A stretch of DNA of 5,657 nt from the NCBI GenBank assembly GCA_003661905.1, contig QMXA01000087.1, positions 1-5,657 on the forward strand, in the 5' to 3' direction. The notes under the pieces are model-generated. The model searched no databases. It had not been told where the DNA came from and saw nothing but the letters and a program-made list of their open reading frames with translations. The DNA comes from Thermoprotei archaeon. GTDB taxonomy: Archaea > Thermoproteota > Thermoprotei_A > Sulfolobales > Ignisphaeraceae. Shown here in pieces: positions 1 through 5,091 of the stretch; position 1 is the stretch's first letter, and each line of letters opens with the position of its first letter. Made by a program: the position numbers and the translations under genes.

Positions 1-2
1 TA

Positions 3-68
3 TTAGAGGTGCTAGAGTTTAGAACAAATATGAAAATCGAGGTATTTACAAGACTCTCTTCGAACTAA
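3..68 (+). CDS. Possible C-terminal tail of an upstream gene (partial at left edge)
   Basis: Of the three forward frames at the left edge, only this one stays open beyond the first few codons. It gives 21 residues (LEVLEFRTNMKIEVFTRLSS, then Asn) and a TAA at 66-68. The composition, alternating charged and hydrophobic residues with AGA and ATC/GTA codons, is compatible with protein coding. The other two forward frames stop at 4 and 20. The reverse-strand frame that is open to the edge has no evident start. The stretch is too short for a family call, and a chance open frame of this length is quite possible. If real, it is the tail of a + strand gene ending 78 nt before the glycosyltransferase start. 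Confidence 0.3.
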   Translation, partial: LEVLEFRTNMKIEVFTRLSSN

Positions 69-95
69 CTACTTAGTCTGTAAATTATTGTACAC

Positions 96-106
96 AAAAT
101 TTTTTA
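96..106 (+). promoter_or_regulatory. Weak TATA-like element ahead of the glycosyltransferase gene
   Basis: An A4T6A tract lies about 45 nt before the TTG start. Archaeal TATA boxes are centred about 26 nt before the transcription start, which would put the 5' end near 130 and give a leader of about 17 nt. A GAGGAG at 111-116 would then lie upstream of the RNA 5' end and could not act as the ribosome site. The short AGGT at 136-139, 7 nt before the start, would serve instead. The assignment is weak because the whole region is A/T-rich and the T-run could equally terminate the upstream gene. Confidence 0.3.
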
Positions 107-146
107 GTTAGAGGAGTTTAGATAACACGAGATAAAGGTTCGGATA

Positions 147-1706
147 TTGAAAATAGGGAGTAATGTAGTAATTGGCTTCCTATCATTAGCTACTACAACA
201 TTTCTCACAATATACAATATTTCTCATATCTACATACACTCATTACCCTCACTTATTACTGGTATCTCCTTTATCTTTGTTCAATTAGTGTGGATGAATA
301 TAATGCTCAATCATTCAGCAACATTCTTTAGACTACATTATTACAAAGAGCTTAAAAAGTTGGAGAAGAATCGAAGTGATTGGCCTAAAGTAGCGATAGT
401 TATACCTGTATATAAGGAACCTAAGGAAGTTATTTGCAAAACTGTAAGAGCAGCTCTCCACCAGGATTATCCGAAGGATAGATTTAGAGTAATAGTTGCT
501 GATGACTCACCTAAGGAATTCTTAGAAATATCTAAGAATTGCCATAATGGTGAACGCTCAAAATATTCAGTACTTACTAGAAATAGTAGGAATGGATATA
601 GAGCAGGAGCTCTTAATCATGCACTTTCAAAGATAGTAGATGAAAAATACATAGTAGTACTTGACGCTGATCACGCACCTCAACCCCATATGCTTAAAAC
701 ACTCGTTAATTACATGGAGAATTCTGATTACGACGTCATAATGTTTCCACAATACTTTAGAAACCTAGATAAATCACCAGTAGCATTTGCATCATCATTA
801 CTCAATTTACATGACTATTTCTTTAACAGGAGAGGAAAGTCCGTAACAAATTCTAGCTTCTGTGTAGGTACTAATTGGATTGGGAAAGTAAGTAGCGTAA
901 AGAAAGCTGGAGGTTTTTATGAAGATAGTATTGTTGAAGATCTAGCTAGCAGCATGATCCTCTGGCATCCAAAGGGTCTGAAAATAGGCTTTGTCAAAGA
1001 TATACTTGCTAAAGGCCTAGCACCCGAGTCTATTGAAGCTTTTGAAGTTCAGCAATATAGATGGGCTTATGGGACATTTAGACTCTTTCCACAATACATA
1101 AAGACATTCAAGAAACTAACTAATTTCCAGAAATTTGATTACCTAAATGTATTTATATGGTACTTAACTGGATTAGTAATCGTTATTTCAAATCTCTTTC
1201 CTTTAATAACAGCACTTGGCATAGAATTTTTAAGATTTGAATCTGTTATTGAATATGGATTGATAATAGCTAACTTTACAATTCTCCAATATGTAATATT
1301 TTCACTTCCATCTCTTATATTTCACAAAAGTTTTTCCAAAGTATTCAAAGCACAGAGCATATCTATGGTATCAACTATGTCATATGTAAGAGCTCTCATA
1401 GACAGCGTAATAGATATGTTTAAGGGTAGGAAAAGACCATATATGGTTACAAATAAGAGGAGCTCTAAGAGCTATTTAATATCTTTACTAAGAAGAGCTT
1501 GGTGGGTATTCCCATTAATAAGTGCTAATACAATTTCCCTCCTATTATCACTCTTGATAAATGGAAACTACATAATAGCTGGTTGGAGTATGTATAATCT
1601 AATGTGGTGGAGCAGTTCATTAATTTTCCATGCACTATGGCATGTACCTAAGAAGAAGAGAGTAATAAGGCTCGCAACAACTATGCCCAGGACTTTCAGT
1701 TGCTAA
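147..1706 (+). CDS. Processive family-2 glycosyltransferase, cellulose/hyaluronan synthase-like membrane protein
   Basis: A 519-residue inner-membrane synthase that should polymerise a sugar nucleotide on the cytosolic face and export the chain through its own membrane domain. Two hydrophobic segments (about 7-25 and 33-53) precede a GT-A catalytic domain (about 80-320). That domain shows IPVYKEP (86-92), ADDSP (118-122), GYRAGALNHAL (150-160), the metal-binding DxD as LDADHAP (172-178), FCVGTNW (238-244), the catalytic-base ED (264-265) and QxxRW (302-306). About four further membrane segments follow (333-356, 367-391, 452-472, 475-499). Between them, YMVTNK (432-437) matches the FxVTxK gating loop of bacterial cellulose synthase. 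There is no PilZ domain; the protein ends in a short basic tail. The start is TTG: an in-frame stop at 123-125 leaves no other start codon upstream, and the next Met lies after the first membrane helix. The product sugar cannot be read from sequence. Family confidence is high; polymer identity is unknown. Confidence 0.9.
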   Translation: MKIGSNVVIGFLSLATTTFLTIYNISHIYIHSLPSLITGISFIFVQLVWMNIMLNHSATFFRLHYYKELKKLEKNRSDWPKVAIVIPVYKEPKEVICKTVRAALHQDYPKDRFRVIVADDSPKEFLEISKNCHNGERSKYSVLTRNSRNGYRAGALNHALSKIVDEKYIVVLDADHAPQPHMLKTLVNYMENSDYDVIMFPQYFRNLDKSPVAFASSLLNLHDYFFNRRGKSVTNSSFCVGTNWIGKVSSVKKAGGFYEDSIVEDLASSMILWHPKGLKIGFVKDILAKGLAPESIEAFEVQQYRWAYGTFRLFPQYIKTFKKLTNFQKFDYLNVFIWYLTGLVIVISNLFPLITALGIEFLRFESVIEYGLIIANFTILQYVIFSLPSLIFHKSFSKVFKAQSISMVSTMSYVRALIDSVIDMFKGRKRPYMVTNKRSSKSYLISLLRRAWWVFPLISANTISLLLSLLINGNYIIAGWSMYNLMWWSSSLIFHALWHVPKKKRVIRLATTMPRTFSC

Positions 1707-1715
1707 GATCTATGA

Positions 1716-1728
1716 TTTTTATAAATTT
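1716..1728 (+). promoter_or_regulatory. TATA box of the HAD gene (overlaps a possible terminator of the glycosyltransferase gene)
   Basis: The tract TTTTTATAAATTT sits 10 nt after the glycosyltransferase stop. Archaeal spacing would place transcription start near 1748, leaving a leader of about 27 nt that contains the GAGGTG ribosome site. The leading T5 (1716-1720) could also act as a U-rich archaeal terminator for the upstream gene. This assignment rests on position and motif only. Confidence 0.5.
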
Positions 1729-1763
1729 CAAAGTATCTAAATACCTCAGTTCTTAAGTTATAT

Positions 1764-1769
1764 GAGGTG
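1764..1769 (+). promoter_or_regulatory. Shine-Dalgarno site GAGGTG of the HAD gene
   Basis: GAGGTG is a perfect complement to the archaeal 16S rRNA 3' end (CACCTC core) and ends 5 nt before the ATG at 1775. The ATG at 1762-1764 overlaps this site and is out of frame, so it is not the start. This fixes the HAD start with good confidence. Confidence 0.75.
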
Positions 1770-1774
1770 TCTTA

Positions 1775-2497
1775 ATGCTCAAAGCTGTAACTCTTGATGT
1801 ATGGAATACCATACTGGACATAGATATGTTCTATTATAGAGTAGCTGAATACTTAGCTGGACTTACTAAAAAACCTCAGAAAGAAATTACTGACTTAATT
1901 CACAAGGGCTATAAAGAGATTAGGTACATGAGAAAACTCGGAAAGTTCAGTGATCATTTAATAGTTCTACAAAGCCTTAGAGCATTATCCAACATAGTAG
2001 GTATAGAGATGGGCATTCTTAAAAAAGCATTCACAGAGACTATCACATCCATAAATCCTCAAGATGTAATTATTGAAGGAGTCATTAATGTACTACAAGA
2101 GTTGAGGGACTTAGGATTAAAACTTGCTACAATTGGAAATGTTATTTTCTGGCCTGGATCCCTCACAAGATCATTATTAGAGAGATCAAATATAGCTAGG
2201 TATCTAGAAATTCAAGTGTATGCTGATGAAGTTGGGTATTCAAAACCTAAGAAAGAAATTTTTCACTACACACTTAGATGCCTCGGAATAAATAATCCTG
2301 AGGAAGTTCTCCATGTAGGAGATAGTCTTTACGAAGATTTTGCAGGTGCTATACTAGCGCACATGAAAGCTGCCTTAATAGATTCCGCTAGAGATACAGT
2401 AGTTGAGATAGCTGATGGTGAAGCATTCATAATTCCTAACATAGTTCATTTACCCAAAATAGTTAGGAAAATTATGAGTAGAGATTGTGAAACATGA
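1775..2497 (+). CDS. HAD-superfamily hydrolase (haloacid dehalogenase-like), cytosolic
   Basis: A 240-residue soluble protein with the full order of HAD motifs. Motif I is LDVWNT with nucleophile Asp8, motif II is ATIGN with Thr119, motif III is YSKPK with Lys157, and motif IV is HVGDSLYED with Asp183 and Asp188 for Mg2+. A helical cap domain fits residues of roughly 15-95, the subfamily I position. The length is normal for the family. In motif I the residue two after the nucleophile is Trp10, where classical phosphatases have the acid/base Asp (DxD). That arrangement (D-x-aromatic) recalls L-2-haloacid dehalogenases and a group of archaeal HAD proteins of unknown substrate. Phosphatase activity therefore should not be assumed. 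The gene has its own TATA box and a strong ribosome site. The PhoU-like gene follows after 39 nt, also with its own TATA element. A link to phosphate handling is only positional. Confidence 0.85.
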   Translation: MLKAVTLDVWNTILDIDMFYYRVAEYLAGLTKKPQKEITDLIHKGYKEIRYMRKLGKFSDHLIVLQSLRALSNIVGIEMGILKKAFTETITSINPQDVIIEGVINVLQELRDLGLKLATIGNVIFWPGSLTRSLLERSNIARYLEIQVYADEVGYSKPKKEIFHYTLRCLGINNPEEVLHVGDSLYEDFAGAILAHMKAALIDSARDTVVEIADGEAFIIPNIVHLPKIVRKIMSRDCET

Positions 2498-2508
2498 TTT
2501 TATTGTTA

Positions 2509-2518
2509 CTTTAAATTA
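2509..2518 (+). promoter_or_regulatory. TATA box of the PhoU-like gene; predicts a leaderless or near-leaderless mRNA
   Basis: CTTTAAATTA, centred near 2513, predicts transcription start at about 2539 by archaeal spacing. That falls on or just beside the GTG at 2537 and about 10 nt before the GTG at 2549. The message is therefore either leaderless from the first GTG or carries a leader of about 10 nt to the second. The T-rich stretch just before it (2498-2512) may terminate the HAD transcript. Confidence 0.45.
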
Positions 2519-2536
2519 GTAATTCACATAAAGTTA

Positions 2537-3208
2537 GTGGGGTTAGCCGTGGCTATTCTAGAACAGATACCTAGTGAGATAATTAATCTCGTACTTAAGT
2601 ATTCTAAGGAGGTAAGAAACCTTGTTAAATGCCTACGTATAGGTATATCAATGCTTAACCAAGTAAGAGTTGGTGAAGCTCTAAGGGCATTATCTGAGTG
2701 TATTCGTGCTGATACCAGAGCTGATAAAATTAGACGTGACATACTTTATAAAATAGGAACTGCTATTAAGGATGGAAATATAAGAGAAAGCATAGTAAGA
2801 CTTATCCGTAGACTTGATCTAATATCAGAGTGGAGTAAGGAGGCTTCTAGATACTTAACAATAATTCCGTACCTCGAAATACCCGTAGAACTTAGAGAGA
2901 AAATGGAGGAGCTTAGTAAGTATAGTCTTGAATCTGTAGATGTTCTTGTAAATGCAATTGAGGCTTTATTAGAAGGTGATATGGATAGAGCTAATGCACA
3001 TGCATCACGTGTTGAACAACTAGAGGAAGAAGCAGATGAAGTTGATGTAGTAGCTAGGAAGTTCCTACTAGCTATGGGTGAGAGAATATCTAATCCAGCA
3101 CTAGTAGTTATGTTAAGAGATTTCATAGAATCATTAGAGAGCATAGTTGATTATGCAGAAGATGCTGCTGATTATGTTAGAGCTTTAGTAATAAGATTCA
3201 GAGAATGA
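2537..3208 (+). CDS. PhoU-like DUF47 family protein, probable regulator/partner of the PiT phosphate permease
   Basis: A 223-residue, almost wholly helical, charged protein of the DUF47 (PhoU-related, TIGR00153-like) family. It has two similar three-helix halves. The first half carries RADTRADKIRRDIL (57-70) followed by IRRLDLISEWS (90-100). The second carries RVEQLEEEADEVD (158-170) followed by RDFIESLESIVDYAEDAADYV (194-214, with its E and D residues at the positions where PhoU proteins bind metal). Members are cytosolic and are commonly encoded beside PiT phosphate transporters, which they are thought to modulate. Here the neighbour is convergent and overlaps by 11 bp. The start is unresolved. 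GTG at 2537 suits a leaderless message. GTG at 2549 (MAILEQ) is preceded at 5 nt by GGGGT, which pairs like GAGGT with one G-U wobble. The longer form is given. Confidence 0.85.
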   Translation: MGLAVAILEQIPSEIINLVLKYSKEVRNLVKCLRIGISMLNQVRVGEALRALSECIRADTRADKIRRDILYKIGTAIKDGNIRESIVRLIRRLDLISEWSKEASRYLTIIPYLEIPVELREKMEELSKYSLESVDVLVNAIEALLEGDMDRANAHASRVEQLEEEADEVDVVARKFLLAMGERISNPALVVMLRDFIESLESIVDYAEDAADYVRALVIRFRE

Positions 3209-4394
3209 GGTGAAGCCCTAGGAATATCAGAGCTGACATACTTATCACTATCGGAAAAGCAATTATCCATGCAGAGAATATTTTGAATAATACTCTTTTA
3301 TTAACAGCTTTAAAACCCTTAGCAAAACCTACACCAGCTACTGCACCAACGATCGCTATAGTAGTTGAAACAGGTAGACCTAGTCTAGTAACTATGAGTA
3401 CTGATAGTGATGCTGAGAGCTGAGCAGTAAATGCTGATGAGTATGTCAATGTAGTTATTTTCTCACCAATAGTTTCTACAACTCTATAACCCCAACTAAT
3501 TATACCTATAGCTATACCAGCTGCTGCAAAGGCCAGTGCTGGCACCGATATATCAACTACTTCAGGTACATAGCCATGTGTCAAAGCTATTATAACTGCT
3601 GAAAGAGGACCTGCAGCATTAGCAACATCATTAGCCCCATGGCTAAATGCCATAGATGCTGCTGCAACTAGTAATAGAGCTTTAATAAGTTCTCCACTCA
3701 TTGATTCTTTCTTACGAATTAACCTAGCTCTATAATAAATAGTGAAGCATCCTATACCTGCTAGTCCTGCAAGAGTTGATAATACAGTGACATATATTAG
3801 ATCAGTTAGCTTCATAGTCTTGACCATTAATAAGAATAGTGTTGAGAATATCATTATGAAGAGAGATATCACAGCAACATATGGTAATAAATGAACTTTC
3901 TTAAACATACGCTCAAATACATAGTATAGAGCAACAGCCATTAAACCACTAAATACTGGTAGAACAATCCAGGAAGTTATAATGACTGTTACTGTACTCC
4001 AATTAATCATACCCATTCCTATAGCAGCAAGACCAAAGCCTATGACTCCTCCTACAGTTCCTTCAGATATGGACATGGGGATTTTGAACCAAGTTGCTAC
4101 GAGAACCCAAATACCAGTAGCTATGAGAGTAGCTATCATACCTCTAATAACTATAGTGGAATCAGGTATCATAGATATATCAACTATGCCCTTCATTATT
4201 GTCATTGAGACAAAGCGACCAAATAATATAGCACCTAAGAAATCGAATAAAGCAGCTATTATAAGTGCCTTCCTAAGAGATAAAGCACCAGCACCAACAA
4301 CCGTACCTATAGCATTAGCAGCATTGTTAGAACCATTATTCCAAGCCACGAAGAAAGCTGCTAAACCAGCTAGTAGCAACCAGTAGATCTCCAT
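3198..4394 (-). CDS. pit: PiT-family inorganic phosphate permease (cation-coupled)
   Basis: A 398-residue polytopic protein of the PiT/SLC20 family, which imports phosphate with a cation. The two inverted-repeat halves are clear. The N-terminal signature is GSNNAANAIGT (21-31) with its partner PMSISEG (106-112). The C-terminal signature is the canonical GANDVANAAG (253-262) with its partner LGLPVSTTIA (338-347). About 10-12 membrane segments fit, for example 42-60, 85-103, 133-158, 171-192, 198-218, 285-303 and 368-395, with a basic cytosolic loop near 222-231 before the second half. The first signature has Ser-Asn-Asn where the second has Ala-Asn-Asp, so one conserved acidic residue is lost there. 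The start is the ATG at 4392-4394. The in-frame GTG at 4401-4403 lies inside the AGGTG ribosome site 6 nt before that ATG, so it is unlikely to be used (it would add three residues). The 3' end overlaps the convergent PhoU-like gene. Confidence 0.93.
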   Translation of the reverse strand: MEIYWLLLAGLAAFFVAWNNGSNNAANAIGTVVGAGALSLRKALIIAALFDFLGAILFGRFVSMTIMKGIVDISMIPDSTIVIRGMIATLIATGIWVLVATWFKIPMSISEGTVGGVIGFGLAAIGMGMINWSTVTVIITSWIVLPVFSGLMAVALYYVFERMFKKVHLLPYVAVISLFIMIFSTLFLLMVKTMKLTDLIYVTVLSTLAGLAGIGCFTIYYRARLIRKKESMSGELIKALLLVAAASMAFSHGANDVANAAGPLSAVIIALTHGYVPEVVDISVPALAFAAAGIAIGIISWGYRVVETIGEKITTLTYSSAFTAQLSASLSVLIVTRLGLPVSTTIAIVGAVAGVGFAKGFKAVNKRVLFKIFSAWIIAFPIVISMSALIFLGLHLIL

Positions 4395-4400
4395 GAGCAG

Positions 4401-4405
4401 CACCT
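4401..4405 (-). promoter_or_regulatory. Shine-Dalgarno site AGGTG that decides the PiT start
   Basis: On the - strand, AGGTG lies 6 nt before the ATG at 4394 and contains the alternative in-frame GTG at 4403. The spacing matches the HAD and 4944 genes in this window. This favours ATG 4394 over GTG 4403. Confidence 0.65.
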
Positions 4406-4435
4406 AGCTCTTTGGAATTACAGTGAATAATACTA

Positions 4436-4446
4436 TTATAAAATTT
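4436..4446 (-). promoter_or_regulatory. TATA box of the PiT gene
   Basis: On the - strand the tract reads AAATTTTATAA, centred near 4440. Archaeal spacing predicts transcription start at about 4414, giving a leader of about 20 nt that includes the AGGTG site. This suggests the permease is transcribed on its own rather than with the membrane gene 91-100 nt upstream. Confidence 0.5.
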
Positions 4447-4452
4447 ACAACC

Positions 4453-4460
4453 AATAAAAC
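4453..4460 (-). terminator. Possible U-rich terminator after the 4495-4944 membrane gene
   Basis: The - strand reads GTTTTATT about 35 nt after the TAA of the membrane gene and just before the PiT TATA box. Crenarchaeal terminators are mostly short U-tracts without a stable hairpin, and none is seen here. The assignment is weak because the whole spacer is A/T-rich. Confidence 0.25.
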
Positions 4461-4494
4461 TTGAAGACCCTAAATTCAATTCAGCAACAAATAA

Positions 4495-4944
4495 TTACTG
4501 AGAATTTCTAGTTCTGAAAATTCTTCTTTTCAAATCTCGATATATGATTAAGAATAGAGGAGTTAGAGAATTGATTAAGAAGCAAACAGCTATGAGAATT
4601 ACATAAGCAAGCCACATGCCTAAGTAGGTAATTGCTAGTTTCAATACCTTATCAGCAATTACTGATTCGTACATTAAGTACGGAATAAAAGTACTCAGTA
4701 TAGGAAAGCCTACGATGAGTAATTTCTGAAATTTCATTGCAGCTCTCTTTATCTTTGAAGTAACTATGTAGTATAGAAATATTAATGGAGCGGCTATTAG
4801 TGGAATAAGAACAGAAATACCTATAGATAGAAATTCAATTATAAGTGCTAATAATAATGATATGACAAGTAACTCACACCAAATACTAGGAAGGATTTTA
4901 AATAAATCCCTAGCTAAGTTCCAAGAACCCTGAAGATCCAGCAT
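4495..4944 (-). CDS. Unrecognised multi-spanning membrane protein, 149 aa
   Basis: I do not recognise a family. The protein has a short amphipathic N-terminus (1-20) and then about four hydrophobic segments (roughly 21-38, 40-62, 73-91 and 103-135, the last long enough to be two). It closes with a strongly basic tail, RDLKRRIFRTRNSQ (136-149), which should face the cytosol by the positive-inside rule. A second basic patch, SKIKRAAMKFQK (63-74), separates the second and third segments. There are no conserved catalytic or metal-binding residues beyond two isolated Cys (23, 121). The ATG start is supported by GAGGT on the - strand at 4952-4956, 7 nt upstream, and a TATA-like element behind it. 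It is co-oriented with the right-edge secreted-type gene (147-nt gap) and with the PiT gene (100-nt gap), each spacer carrying its own promoter candidate. The ORF looks real by codon use and signals, but its function is unknown. Confidence 0.75.
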   Translation of the reverse strand: MLDLQGSWNLARDLFKILPSIWCELLVISLLLALIIEFLSIGISVLIPLIAAPLIFLYYIVTSKIKRAAMKFQKLLIVGFPILSTFIPYLMYESVIADKVLKLAITYLGMWLAYVILIAVCFLINSLTPLFLIIYRDLKRRIFRTRNSQ

Positions 4945-4951
4945 TTTTACA

Positions 4952-4956
4952 ACCTC
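4952..4956 (-). promoter_or_regulatory. Shine-Dalgarno site GAGGT of the 149-aa membrane gene
   Basis: GAGGT on the - strand ends 7 nt before the ATG at 4944. It supports that start and the reality of this otherwise unrecognised gene. Confidence 0.6.
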
Positions 4957-4976
4957 TAACTATTACTAAGCTATGG

Positions 4977-4985
4977 ATTTAAAAT
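4977..4985 (-). promoter_or_regulatory. TATA box of the 149-aa membrane gene
   Basis: The - strand reads ATTTTAAAT, centred near 4981, predicting transcription start at about 4955. The leader would be only about 10-12 nt and would begin at or within the GAGGT site. This is an inference from position alone. Confidence 0.4.
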
Positions 4986-5091
4986 AAGACTTCAACACTA
5001 AATATACATAGCACACTTCATTATATGTGCCGTACTATCCATTTATGATAACTATTAAAATATTTCTTTAGAAACGCACTACACCAGTTAT

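Noticed and set aside
15..122. Nine-base direct repeat GAGTTTAGA at 15-23 and 114-122
   Set aside because: Only two copies of a short A/T-rich word flanking the spacer, with no element ends, target-site pattern or further copies; chance is adequate.
1461..1473. Near-perfect palindrome AGCTCT-A-AGAGCT
   Set aside because: It lies in the coding sequence of the glycosyltransferase just after the gating loop, where Arg-Ser-Ser-Lys-Ser codons explain it, and a one-base centre cannot form an RNA hairpin loop.
2524..2742. A 72-codon - strand open frame opposite the start of the PhoU-like gene
   Set aside because: Antisense shadow covering the real start and promoter; no motif or ribosome site.
2746..3144. 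A 132-codon - strand open frame opposite the PhoU-like gene
   Set aside because: Ser-rich shadow frame of a charged helical protein, fully within the real gene, with no family resemblance or start signal.
3205..3213. GAGGTGA ribosome-site-like word on the + strand after the PhoU-like stop
   Set aside because: It is the complement of the last PiT codons and is followed by an in-frame stop rather than a usable start, so no downstream + strand gene is supported.
3982..4386. A 134-codon + strand open frame inside the PiT gene
   Set aside because: It is antisense to a clear transporter; its Pro/Ile/Ala-rich composition is the mirror of hydrophobic PiT codons, and it lacks a ribosome site and recognisable motif.
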